From the NCBI GenBank assembly GCA_030220185.1, contig JASPKZ010007299.1, positions 744,001 through 808,000 of the forward strand: a DNA stretch of 64,000 bases, in the 5' to 3' direction. A program made the translations under genes and the position numbers. The stretch is from Diploptera punctata. Lineage: Eukaryota; Arthropoda; Insecta; Blattodea; Blaberidae. The notes below the pieces were generated by a model. The model saw nothing but the letters and a program-made list of their open reading frames with translations, ran no database searches and was not told where the DNA came from. This document shows positions 30,840-40,748 of the stretch, one piece after another; the first letter of the stretch is position 1; each line of letters opens with the position of its first letter.

Positions 30840-33190
30840 CTGTCTCTAAGGTGGAACTACATATCTTTGAAGTCCTACAGAAGTTTATAGATCTGCCGCT
30901 AGATGGTAACATGTGCAGAATGACCAACCTTCAAAATAAATTCCCAAACGTTTATTAGAAATGGATATACACTAACTTCTCCCTTCCTAACCGAACAAAA
31001 TAAATTACATGCATATTATTTACTGAAGTGTACACTAATTGGCTGAAGTTTCCATTAAGCGCAGTGAGAAATTTTTCTATGTCCCAGGCAGACACCACAT
31101 GCATGCGCTAACAGGGTTTCATTTTCAAATTATTTCCTACCATTTACAATAAATTTTACATTTTTTCTAACAATTAATTCAATATTTTTAATGATGTTTT
31201 AACTACATACATAACATGAAGACATGGCAGCCATATTTATTTTAACGAATATTCTATATAACACTACATGTTCCAGTGCAGCCAATATAGAGTATGTACT
31301 TCAGAATTTTAGAACTTATGGCATAATGAGTCTTTCCATGGTGAAAGACTCCGGACATAAAATAAAGCTAGAGGCAGAAAAAGACATCAGATGATAGACA
31401 ATACTAAAATAAATGCTTTGTATGCAGATAAAAAAAAGGAAAGCTGAGTTAAGGAAAGAGTGGAGAATGCTGAGTTTTGCAGTGAAAGACCTGCTCTTTG
31501 ACAGAATACTATGTATTATTTATTTATTTATTTTTGGGCATTGGATTCTTTCACAGCTTAGAGTGATTAAATGGTGGGCTGTGCTTTCCTTCAGGTCCGA
31601 AAAATTTTTCAATTTTATATCTTATTCCACTGATGCACTAAACACTCTTAAACACTTTCAAAACATTTTGCAACACTTTTTAACACATTTTAAACATCTT
31701 CCAATGTTGCAACGAGTTTTTTTCATATTTATATATTTGCGTAAAACACGGTCGTGCTACATTGCTTACTTCCTACTCTTTGTTATTTTCCCTCCACTTC
31801 CTATGTTGTTCCAGCGTTGCCACCATCAACAACCCGAACTTGCTTTTTAAATGTGATTCCACGTTCCCTGGATTTCACCTACGTTAGAGTAATTGATTTG
31901 TGTTACAGTAATTGATATAGGTTTGGTTAGCTTTTAGGTTCCTTGCTTTTTAAAAGTGATTTGATACGTAAAATAAATTATACATTTTCAGACAAGTTCT
32001 GGGATTATTGTGTCAATGTTGGTCATACTGACTTCTCATACAGATACCGCCAACTGCTGGAGGGATAATTGGAGCACTAGCGCATGTGCACTGCGATTCT
32101 ATAGAACTTAGAAAAATTTTCTACCAACCTAAAGGAAAGCATATCCAAATGGTGTTAGGTTAGCTCTTAGGTCGTTAGATATCATGTATATGTTGGCTGC
32201 ATCGCGTGATTTCATAGTGTAAACAGCTTTGCATTTGTTGGCGTATGCATGTGGTGTCTGTATTTCTCATTGCGTTTAATGGAAACTTTATCCCACTAAT
32301 CAGATGTACTGTACACTAACACTAAAACAAAAATAGTGTAATTGAGTTGTTGATGGTGGCAACATTGGAAGAGGAGGAAAACAGCTAGTAACACAATATT
32401 GACTAAAATTGTCGTAATGTCATTGTGTTTCTCGTAAATAAATAAATACATAAAAATTGTAAACGAATGTTATCATTGAAACATAATTAAAATATTACAA
32501 AATGTTAGTAAAGACAGAAGAAGTACATAGAGTAGCCTAATAGTATATAAGAATATACTACGGAAAATGAAGGGAAAGGTAATGTACTACTGAGCTGCAT
32601 TTTGTATTCTTCTGTCAATTTCTTCACTTATATTATTAGAATAATTGACCGAGGTTACCTATTTGTGTCTCATGATTTTCCATACACCATCCTTATACTA
32701 CTGTTGCACTACACACTTCAAACATGTTTCGTACTATATTAAACATTTTGGAACATTCTACAAACATTTCCTACGATTTTTAAATATTTATATAATTATG
32801 CAAATATTGTAAATTGAGTTCTACAGATGCACAAACGGTTAATGTAACATCTGCTGGATGGCTCTCAAATTGGTGTTACCAACATTCGCAAACAATTCCA
32901 AACCATATTTCAAGAAATTAACTTCATTTTGTTAGATTCCGATGGGACAAGTTAGTGTACATAAAATTAATTGATTAAATAATACGCATATAATTTGTTT
33001 TGTTAGGTTAGGAAATGGGAAATTAGTTGACGTCCATTTTTTTAGCATTTGGGAATTTATTCCAAAAGTTGGTAATGCCAACTTCAGAGCCATCTACCGG
33101 AAACTACATTAACCATTAGAGAAACTCACACATGCGCACTGCAATTCTATAGAACTTCATGTGAGACACTTTTTTAAATCATTATTTGGA
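30840..33190. repeat. Large imperfect fold-back (about 2.35 kb)
   Basis: Two blocks repeat in mirrored order. Block A: 30885-31035 against the reverse complement of 32940-33165 (AAATAAATTCCCAAA, CCTTCCTAACC, TGCATATTATTTA). Block B: 31640-31850 against the reverse complement of 32340-32460 (GTTGATGGTGGCAAC, CATTGGAAGA). The left arm is broken by a LINE-P 3' end. No coding sequence. Looks like an old fold-back element. Confidence 0.65.
31345..31535 (+). pseudogene. LINE-P 3' fragment with (ATTT)n tail
   Basis: GAGGCAGAAAAAGACATCAG, ATAGACAATACTAAAATAAA, then AGAGTGGAGAATGCTGAG and GCAGTGAAAGACCTGCTCTT match 37490-37606. Tail here is TATTTATTTATTTATT rather than TGCATG repeats. Confidence 0.8.
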
Positions 33191-33631
33191 GTTCCTAGAT
33201 GAGGAGTTTAAGGCACGATGCCTTTTTGCAGCGCTACAGGACTTGTGCTGGTTTGAGTCTCCCTGGGGAAAAACATTTTCTTATGGAATTTCAGCAGTAT
33301 AGGACTGGTGTCCACTCACCATCGTGAGGAATTTGTTTAACTGCAATAAGTAGTGGCTCCAAATTGAAAAAAAAACAAAAAACAACCTGTCGGAGACCCA
33401 ACATGCTGACCATACATCAACCCTATATGGCTGGATGATTGCCCATCTCGTGTGATATGAAGCCAGCAGCCCGTTGGGACGGAGTGGAGAGAGATATAAA
33501 ACTGGAAACCTCAATTGTATAAATTATCTTGGCGATATTTGGATTTGAACTCAATTTCAGAACTAAATATATTATTATTGATATAAGACGAACATGAAAC
33601 ATAGATCCTAAATAGATGTCAAATTTGTTAC
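33191..33631. other. Intron 1, 5' end
   Basis: Downstream of the exon 1 donor. A 77-codon minus frame (33514-33281) has no recognisable features. Confidence 0.4.
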
Positions 33632-33694
33632 CTGGATTCTAGGGTCCAAATCCGCATCTCCAGATTCATCTGGGACATTGCAGGGTTGCTCCAT
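33632..33694 (-). CDS. SH3BP5: SH3BP5 homologue, coding exon 1 with start codon
   Basis: 21 codons from ATG at 33694: MEQPCNVPDESGDADLDPRI plus Gln, then a GTAACA donor. The DPRIQ ending followed by IELEKLN of exon 2 is exactly the junction seen in SH3BP5 proteins (DPRIQGELEKLN in vertebrates), which fixes both frame and strand. I chose this ATG because it is the first Met in frame before DPRIQ. Confidence 0.93.
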
Positions 33695-33914
33695 GACCTT
33701 TTGCGGAGATGGATTCGCCCACAACGCCTACTATTCTTAGCCATAAGAAGCAGTCTTCAATTCTGTAGATGTTTGACGCAGAATATAATCATTCATACTT
33801 CTGTGATTACACACATAGATAACAGTTCTGTCTATTTAAAAACTTACGCAGTTACACAAGGTCACTTCCCTATAAAGCTTCCGTATTAACATTGTTTTTG
33901 ACAATAATTGTGAA
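33695..33914 (-). promoter_or_regulatory. SH3BP5 5' UTR and likely transcription start region
   Basis: Lies between the start codon and the DRE pair. No TATA box noticed at a suitable distance. Transcription start inferred somewhere here; not directly visible. Confidence 0.4.
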
Positions 33915-33937
33915 TATCGATAACTTCTTTATCGATA
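33915..33937. promoter_or_regulatory. Two DRE motifs (TATCGATA)
   Basis: Perfect TATCGATA at 33915-33922 and 33930-33937, about 225 bases upstream of the start codon. In Drosophila this palindrome binds DREF/BEAF-32 and marks housekeeping promoters, usually within 100 bases of the start site. Two copies 15 bases apart in AT-rich DNA make chance unlikely. Confidence 0.65.
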
Positions 33938-34424
33938 AATGAAAAAAATCGCTATCTCGAAGAAAACATCGAATGTAGATACACTATCGCCATCTAGCAA
34001 CAATTTTCAAAACCTTCATAGATGGCGCTTATTGAAACAGAATAGCTAACCTCATAGAAAAGATTGAATGATTCACGTTTGACATTCTGCTCAATATTCA
34101 GATGTAATTTACAGTTTAGGGCGATTATTTTTTGTATAATTAAGAAATAAATAATTGTGATTTTAAATGATTAAAACATATTCTTGTAGCCAATGTCCAC
34201 TTTTTTTATTTCCTCCTTCAATCTTTCCAGCTGCCTTCCTTGAATCCTCTCTTCCTTATTTATGAACATAGAGAACCGAAGGCCAATATTATAGCCTCAA
34301 TGATCGCATTGACGAGCGGCTCATTTTTTTCTCTGCTAATAAAATATTTGAGGTACGTTAAAAGTTCACCTCAAAAGAAACCGTTAATTGAATTCGATTA
34401 ACCGTCAATCGGGCAGATATCTCT
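33938..34424. other. Upstream flank of the SH3BP5 promoter
   Basis: Contains CGCCATCTAGC at 33988 and AGATGGCGC at 34020, inverted copies of one AGATGGCG motif. Otherwise unrecognised. Confidence 0.4.
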
Positions 34425-34900
34425 TTAATTATTCTCCCATTTCATTTTTGGCCTACCTACTGGACACTTTCCATCTGTCTTTCTTTCAAGGTGTTTCGAC
34501 CCTCCTCTTTCATTCACCATTCGTGCCACATGTCCTGGTCATCGCTTATCTCTTATCTCTCTTTGGACCAACATTTTTCCTAAGAACTTTATTCTCAAAT
34601 ACTCGTAATCTTTTCTTCTCCCTTAAAGCAAAGAGCTCATGTTTCGCATCCATATAATATAACTGAGAGAATAGCATTTTTATATATTTTCAGTTAAAGT
34701 AGTTTAATGTTTTTTGAGAAAAGTTGGGACGATAAGAGTCCTTGTAATGCATAATGGCATGCATTTCTAGATTTGAGGCTATTCTTTCTACACCTCATTT
34801 CTGTTTGTAATTATTGTTCCTAGGTACTTGAATTCAGCTACTTCTAGAAAATTCCCGTCATTTGCCATTAACTATCCATTTCCATTATATAATGTACGAA
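34425..34900 (-). pseudogene. LINE-R 3' fragment, degenerate
   Basis: Minus-strand text matches LINE-R (AAATGGGAGAATAATT, the LRKKxLVQRE-like region, GTACCTAGGAACAATAATTA, CCATTTCCATTATATAATG). Many indels. The last 200 coding bases are missing. Confidence 0.75.
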
Positions 34901-35114
34901 TGGGGGACTATTTTATCTTCGGAAAATTTTACCATGTTCGCGTTTGTTGGCGGTTGTATTTTGACGGCGAAAGATCATCCATCACACTTTCAACCAAGTT
35001 ACTTTTTTTGTTTGGCTTATCGCCTTCGACCTGTCCGGCATATACGTATAAGCCCTATATAATTTTAATGTTATAGTTACATTTTGACATTTAGCAATGA
35101 CCGCCAGAAATTTG

Positions 35115-35210
35115 ATATAAACAAAAATATGCGCCTGAACCGGGATTTGAACCCGAGATATCTAACTTTATACATTAGTGTATTACCAATTACACCACTC
35201 AGGCGTTTTA
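35115..35210 (-). repeat. Rep-U tRNA-like copy
   Basis: Minus strand: CGCCTGAGTGGTGTAATTGG, anticodon arm CTAAT-GTATAAA-GTTAG, B box GGTTCAAATCC and acceptor closing with CAGGCG. The acceptor stem pairs well (GCCTGAG against TTCAGGC). Anticodon position ATA. The best-preserved member of the family. Confidence 0.65.
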
Positions 35211-35217
35211 GCATGCC

Positions 35218-35335
35218 TTAATGGTGTTCATATTGAATGCATAGTGAATTTTGAACTTTTCTCTTTTCAGGAACGTTGGAATTGTGTTTTTATTTTTTGT
35301 AGTTTGATCCTTCTTTTTGAATAGCCCTACATACA
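35218..35335 (+). mobile_element. Mariner-like 3' end fragment
   Basis: CATATTGAATGCATAGTGAA, GGAACGTTGGAATTGTG and the terminal CTGAATAGCCCT-like end match 46712-46842. Only one end present. Confidence 0.7.
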
Positions 35336-35337
35336 TG

Positions 35338-35460
35338 ATATGAAAAGAAAAATGAATGCTTGAATCGGGATTTGAACCCGAGTCTCTAAACTCTGTACGT
35401 TTAGCGACTCGGGTTCAAATCCCGACTCAAGCATTCATTTTTCTTTTCATATCATATTTG
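35338..35460. repeat. Rep-U palindrome
   Basis: A near-perfect inverted repeat with arms of about 50 bases (ATGAAAAGAAAAATGAATGC and CTTGAATCGGGATTTGAACC with complements). It is a tRNA 3' half facing its own inverted copy, with a loop near CTCTGTACGTTTAGCGA. Same build as 6861-7034 and 7906-8000. Confidence 0.8.
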
Positions 35461-35502
35461 CCTTCATTGCCAAATGTCAAAAATATAATTATAATATATA
35501 TA

Positions 35503-35836
35503 TCCATCCATAGTAATTCTGCCCGAGGGCAGGTCCTTCACTGCAATCATAGCATTTTCATGCCATGCTTGCAGCTTTACTAGGGAATTGTAGGTGTGGT
35601 AGCTTCCCGTTGCTTTCCACACTGGTGAAGGATGATGATGATAATAATAATGATAAGGATGATGATGGCCATATGATTTCGGGGACCGATTGGGTCTTAA
35701 AGTTTTCCTGACATTTGTCTTACAGGCGAGGAAAAACCCCGATAAAAACCTCACTCAGAAAAACTGCCCCGACCGGGGATCGAACCCGGGCCCACTGCGT
35801 GACAAGGCAGTATGCTATCTCGAGACCACAGCGGTG

Positions 35837-35837
<1 letters not shown>
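35503..35837 (-). repeat. SINE-A, full length
   Basis: Minus strand from CCACCGCTGTGGTCTCGAG through body and hairpin (CTGCC-CTC-GGGCAG) to GGATGGATATATATA. A long TA run follows its head at 35838. Confidence 0.88.

Positions 35838-35891
<54 letters not shown>
35838..35891. repeat. (TA)n microsatellite
   Basis: About 27 uninterrupted TA units, directly at the 5' end of the SINE-A copy. Confidence 0.98.
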
Positions 35892-35892
<1 letters not shown>

Positions 35893-35894
<2 letters not shown>

Positions 35895-36243
35895 CTTTGA
35901 TTGTAATTTATTAACTATAATGTTGTAATTAGGCTATATATTGTTCTCAAGATACCTTAAAACAGTTCCAATCAAAGTAAAGTGAGAAAATTACTTGTCA
36001 GTAATCTAGAAGTAAGTTAAAATCAGAGCTACATTTCAATTATAGATTCATAAAAGTCATCCGTATAGAAACAAACGTAAAGCTTGCCGCCTGCTCACTA
36101 ATTCTGAATTCTGCAAATAGGTACCAAAACAAGAAAAAGAAAAGTGCTCTTTATTATATACCGTAGTCTATGACTTACTTATTAGAAGATTGAAAGTGTA
36201 CACAAATGAAAAGCTAGTAAATACTAGCTAAAGCAAAACAGAT
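35893..36243. other. No recognised feature
   Basis: AT-rich; nothing noticed. Confidence 0.4.
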
Positions 36244-36420
36244 TTTTAGTCCATCCCTGTGGTGTAATGGTAACGTTGCTGCCCCAGATGCAGCGGACCG
36301 GGTTCGATCCTAAGTTGGGACAACATTACTGGATGAGGTTTTATTGGGGGTTTTCTCACCTATATGAAAAAAGTCAGGAATCTTTAAGGCCCAAATAGTT
36401 CCCAAATATTATCTGGCCAT
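36244..36420 (+). repeat. SINE-A-like head variant
   Basis: CCCTGTGGTGTAATGGTAACG (A-box like), GGGTTCGATCCTAAGTTGGG (B box), then GATGAGGTTTT...CTCACC, GTCAGGAATCTTTAAGGCCC and TTATCTGGCC, the SINE-A head and body in a different subtype. Ends where a LINE-R 3' end begins. Confidence 0.65.
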
Positions 36421-36424
36421 CCAG

Positions 36425-36520
36425 AAAATAATATAAAAATATTTGCTCAGGAGAGGGAAATACATCCGCAGGGCCATGAACCTTCGGGTTTGATAGTGTC
36501 AGTGCGTTTGTTTTTTAGTA
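36425..36520 (+). pseudogene. LINE-R 3' terminus
   Basis: Degenerate match to the final LINE-R bases (GCTCAGGA, CCGCAGGGCCATGAACC, GGGTTTGATAGTGTCAGTG). Directly follows the SINE head without its own body. Confidence 0.65.
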
Positions 36521-37289
36521 AGTTTTAATACTATAGCCTACATGGATTGCTTTTAAACCGATATCTACTCCGCTCTACTATTCCCATGCATTTGCAATAG
36601 GAAATTTCCAACAATATATATTACAATTTATTTGAAAACGAATAAAAAATAATCACAAGAATAATTATCATTAAATAAGGACACATAATTTATGAGTTTA
36701 GGTCACATTCTTGTCAACAACCAGGTTTGTAAACTAGCGGGTTTTCATTTTGTTCATGTGGTTATCGGAGTTTTGCTTGCGGACGAGTATAATGTATCTA
36801 ATAATTGGTAATAGGTTAGAACCAAATATGTCGTTCTCATTGATTGGCAATTAAAATTTAATAACCTGCACATTTTTCATTTCAACGAAGCAATCAGTGC
36901 GGAAAAACCACAATTTGATATTAGTTGCAAGATCCGTATTTCAATAATTCGAAATCCATTCCACTATAAAATGCATTATACCATTAATGACAAAGAAACT
37001 AGTTCCTGTTTTACGTTTCACACACCTCCAGTGGTGACATCTAGTCACATGGGATCAGTCAAGAATTCAAATTAAAAATAAAACACGTCTAATATAAAAA
37101 TAATGTATTGAAGTGAACATAACTTCAGAGCTAACAGATGCTAGTATGAACATATTGATTTCCATTTCAGCTTCTTGGCTTCACATACAGTAACTGCAAA
37201 AGGCCATCCTAATAGCTTCATACAATTGAAAACACTCGCATAAAATATGTGAAATTTGTTTCACAAATACTGAATGTTATCGTTACCTT
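36521..37289. other. No recognised feature
   Basis: AT-rich intergenic DNA. No coding sequence or shared repeat seen. Confidence 0.4.
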
Positions 37290-37612
37290 TTATTACTAGG
37301 ATGGAGAAGGATGAAGCGTATAAAATGGACAGACAAAATAAAAAATAAAGATGTGCTAGACAGAGTGGGTGAAGGAAGAACAATGCTGGAACTCATAAAG
37401 AACAAGAGAAAAAAATGGATTGGCCACTGGCTAAGAAGAAACTGCTGCTGACGGATGCCCTAGAAGGAATAGTCAACGGAAGGAAGGTTAGAGGCAGAAA
37501 AAGACATCAGACGATAGACAATATTAAAATAAATAGTTTGTATGCGGATACAAGGAAAGAGTGGAAAATGCTGAGTTTGCAGTGAAAGACCTGCTCTTGG
37601 GCAGAACATTAT
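37290..37612 (+). pseudogene. LINE-P 3' fragment
   Basis: Translated text in broken frames gives MKRIKWTDKIKNKDVLDRVG, KNKRKKWIGHWLRRN, RGRKRHQTIDNIKINSLYAD and RKEWKMLSLQ then stop. This is the C-terminal end of an RTE-like LINE, distinct from LINE-R and LINE-Q. Ends with GCAGTGAAAGACCTGCTCTT, GGGCAGAACATTA, then the octamer microsatellite. Confidence 0.8.
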
Positions 37613-38098
37613 GCATGTATGCATGTATGCATGTATGCATGTATGCATGTATGCATGTGTGCATGTATGCATGTGTGCATGTATGCATGTGTGCATGTAT
37701 GCATGTGTGCATGTATGCATGTGTGCATGTATGCATGTGTGCATGTATGCATGTGTGCATGTATGCATGTGTGCATGTATGCATGTGTGCATGTATGCAT
37801 GTGTGCATGTATGCATGTGTGCATGTATGCATGTGTGCATGTATGCATGTGTGCATGTATGCATGTGTGCATGTATGCATGTGTGCATGTATGCATGTGT
37901 GCATGTATGCATGTGTGCATGTATGCATGTGTGCATGTGTGCATTTGTGCATGTGTGCATGTACGCATGTGTGCATGTACGCATGTGTGCATGTGTGCAT
38001 GTGTGCATGTATGCATGTGTGCATGTATGCATGTGTGCATGTATGCATGTATGCATGTATGCATGTATGCATGTATGCATGTATGTATGTATGTATGT
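37613..38098. repeat. TGCATGTR tandem array
   Basis: About 60 units of TGCATGTA/TGCATGTG, largely alternating TGCATGTATGCATGTG, with a few TACGCATG variants near 37960 and TGTA units at the right end. It is the 3' tail of LINE-P expanded. No stop codon arises in most frames on either strand, producing six long open frames of Met-His-Thr-Cys or Met-His-Val-Cys repeats that are not genes. Confidence 0.95.
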
Positions 38099-38099
38099 A

Positions 38100-38432
38100 T
38101 TTTAGTTACATTTGTTTTCGTATAGATGTCATTGAGTGGCCCGACGTCACCTTTCCGCCTCATGGTGACATCTAGGAAACTAAGGTATTACTAGGATTTG
38201 AACGTTCGGTAAATTTTGAGCAGAGGCATTTTTACGCAGGCTTGTTTTCTATTACGAGTCTGAAAATGTTCAGACTCGGGACACACGACTTAAAGTCCCT
38301 CCTGGAGGACTTCTCCGTTGGATTTTTCAATCCTTAAAAAACCCCATCGACCACGGCCGGGCTAGAAACCGCGACCCTCGGGACTAGAGGCAAAGAACAT
38401 TTCCACTAGACCACCTCCTGGATAGTATCATT
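38100..38432 (-). repeat. SINE-B, near full length
   Basis: Minus strand: TGGTCTAGTGGAAATGTTC head, degenerate B box, the core (AAATCCAACGGAGAAGTCC, GGGACTTTAAGTCG), the AGACTCGTAATAG stretch, and a 3' end GACATCTATACGAAAACAAATG-like that runs into the TGTA units of the microsatellite. Confidence 0.85.
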
Positions 38433-38469
38433 ACCTCCTATTACTAGAATGCGTGAATTTTCATCCGTA

Positions 38470-38540
38470 TATATGTATTATATTATTATTATTATATTAT
38501 AGAATTATTATTATTATTATTATTATTATTATAGTAATAA
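38470..38540. repeat. (ATT)n microsatellite
   Basis: Interrupted ATT/TTA run. Confidence 0.95.
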
Positions 38541-38571
38541 TGTGTAATGTTATAAGTATTCATAAATAATT

Positions 38572-38920
38572 CCATGGCGCGACAGGCCTAGAAGGCCCTT
38601 GCCTACCAGCCGTCTGCTGGCCTCACATCCACATGTGTCAATCACAGAGGTAGATGATCATCTAGCCAGTGTAGGGGTGACATGTGGTCAGCATGTCGAG
38701 TCCCCCAGCTGTCCCAGCTGTTATAGCTGGTTTTCTCAACCTGGAATCGCTACTTATTGTAGCTACCCAAATGCCTCACGATGCTGGGTGGGCACCGGTC
38801 CCATACTGGCCGAAATACCATGGGAAAATTTCTTCCCCATGGAGACTCGAACCAGCCAAGTCCCGTAGTTCTGCGCTAAGGCTTCCTGCCTTAACCTCTC
38901 GGCTATGGCGCGGGACATTA
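38572..38920 (-). repeat. SINE-E: Leu/Ser-type tRNA-like head
   Basis: Minus strand begins GTCCCGCGCCATAGCCGAGA, GGTTAAGGC (A box), then a long variable-arm-like stretch and GGTTCGAGTCTCC (B box). The body includes CCATGGTATTTCGGCC and CACCCAGCATCG. The long interval between A and B boxes suggests a type II tRNA ancestor. Single copy here. Confidence 0.6.
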
Positions 38921-39375
38921 TAAGTATTATATTATTATTAATTATCTCTTGATTTTTATTATCTTAAAAGAAGGTAAAATTTCTAGGCATGTACGAAACA
39001 GTTTTGTATCAAAATAATTTCTTAAAAAAATGCTGTCAAAATTAATCTGGATTCAACCGCTGTTTGATGAAATTTTACACACCCTCCCATCCTAGTGTTT
39101 AAGGGTTAAAAAGAGAAGAATTTTACCATTGTCCGAAGGTGCTACCAAGTAGCCCAATTGTAGAGCGCCAGTGTATGAGGATTCGGAAAAACTTCTCTCA
39201 AGTCTCTAAGGATTAATTTCAGTAAAGTCAAGGCTTACATAATGATTAAGAAAAATAAATAACAGTGAATGATAATAAAACAGCTAACTTCTTGGCTAAG
39301 AAAGAAGTTGAACTATTCCAAAATTATCTCAACCTCTCTCATGGCAAATTCGCAAGCAACATGTTAAGAATTGTC

Positions 39376-39680
39376 CTCCGCTATGGTCTCGAGGTAGCGT
39401 GCTACTTTGTCGCGCAGCGGGCTCTGGTTCGATTCCCGGTCGAGACAAGCTTCCTGGGCGAGGTTTTTTCCGGGGTTTTTCCTCACCTGTAAGACAAATG
39501 TCAGATAGCTTTGAGGTTCAAATGTCTCCGAACATCATCTGGCCATCATCATCATCATCTTTCGCCGGTGTGGAAAACAACCGGAAAGCTACCACACCTA
39601 TAACCCTAGTAAAGCTGCAAAGCATAACATGAAAATGCTATGATTGCAGTGAAAGACCTGCCCTAGGGCAGAACACTATA
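39376..39680 (+). repeat. SINE-A copy
   Basis: TATGGTCTCGAGGTAGCGTG, GGTTCGATTCCCGG, TTTTTCCTCACCTGTAAGAC, CATCATCATCATC, GGTGTGGAAAACAACCG and hairpin CTGCCCTAGGGCAG, then GAACACTATAG. Confidence 0.88.
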
Positions 39681-39762
39681 GAATACAATATTAAGAATTA
39701 TAATGCTGAACAAGAACAGGGAAATATTTGGAGATTTAACCACATAGGCTTACTAGATTTAT

Positions 39763-40146
39763 AGTGGCCTTACAGAGGCACGACCTGTCGGGGGAAGGAT
39801 TTTAAACTGTGGATCACACACATACTTTTTTGATAACACAAGGACTTGGAGGGTCTCCCCTAATGATTTCTAAGTCATGACCTTCTCTGAGTCAATACAA
39901 CATTAGTACGAAACATACCATTGACTCACAGATTCTTCCTAAACATGGCGAATATGATGATGATGATTTTCATCGCCAGAATGATATTCGGAGACCGTTT
40001 GAGCCATGCGTTCATTGACATTTGTCTTGTAGGTGAGGGAAAACCCTGAAAAAAAATCACACAGGAAACTTGTCCCGAGCGGGGATCGAACCGGGTCCGC
40101 TGTGTACGAGACAGCGATGCTACCCTGACACCACAGCGAGGGACAT
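39763..40146 (-). repeat. SINE-A relative with a different 3' tail (copy 2)
   Basis: The same architecture as 1597-1993: a SINE-A type head and body (GATCGAACCGGG..., GACAAATGTC in minus sense, GAT run) joined to the non-SINE-A tail. Better preserved than copy 1. Confidence 0.65.
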
Positions 40147-40672
40147 ATAATTTAAATAAAGGACGAATATTTGTAAAATATTAAAATTCGATTTAGGCCT
40201 ATATCTCGGAAAATTTATGAAAGAAACTCCCGAGATGATATTTTTCATTTCTCTGAAATTGAGGGCAATGTTTACGATTTGTGAATTGACGTAAACAGAC
40301 AGTGAATGTAAACATTGAAATGATATAACAATTAGTTTATTTGCATGACGGAATATAAAGTTATCTTCAAGCTGTACATTTCATTCCAGCTTTATGGAGT
40401 TCGGAGAATCGCCAATCCATTTCCAGGGAGAAAAAGCTTATCTTCTGAAGCGAATTCCTTAAGCCTGAGAACAGATTTCATAGTCGTTCTAGAAAACCTG
40501 AATCCCATGACGTCATTTAAGTAGTTTTTATTTTAGCTCGGGATTAGAATTTCCAAGAACGAAATCTAATATTGTCATAACTATAAAAAGCTTATCCATG
40601 GTATCAATGAATATGGGAAATGAGAAGTCTAGATTAAATCGAGGTTCTGTGATCACAGAATGTCTAACTGAA

Positions 40673-40748
<76 letters not shown>

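Larger units (their letters stand above)
1..33694 (-). other. SH3BP5: SH3BP5 (Parcas) homologue, gene body, 5' part
   Basis: Four coding exons on the minus strand join in frame: 33694-33632 (phase 0), 19253-19191 (phase 0), 10722-10545 (59 codons plus one base) and 7466-7348 (two bases completing a Glu codon, then 39 codons). Introns are about 14.4, 8.5 and 3.1 kb, and the fourth exceeds 7.3 kb. The joined 141 residues match the N-terminal coiled-coil region of the SH3BP5 family, with DPRIQ, a KLNNATDEINKLE segment, RPYY, QKAAVQFQRA and AWQEMLNHAT. In family knowledge, SH3BP5 (Sab) binds JNK at mitochondria and acts as a Rab11 exchange factor, and Drosophila Parcas acts on the Btk29A kinase. 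The next expected exon (VMEAE-like) was not found, so the gene runs off the left edge. Confidence 0.9.

Noticed and set aside
37460..38175. Six overlapping open frames of 160-206 codons
   Set aside because: They are the TGCATGTR microsatellite read in different frames and have only repetitive Met-His-Cys-Thr/Val/Ala content.
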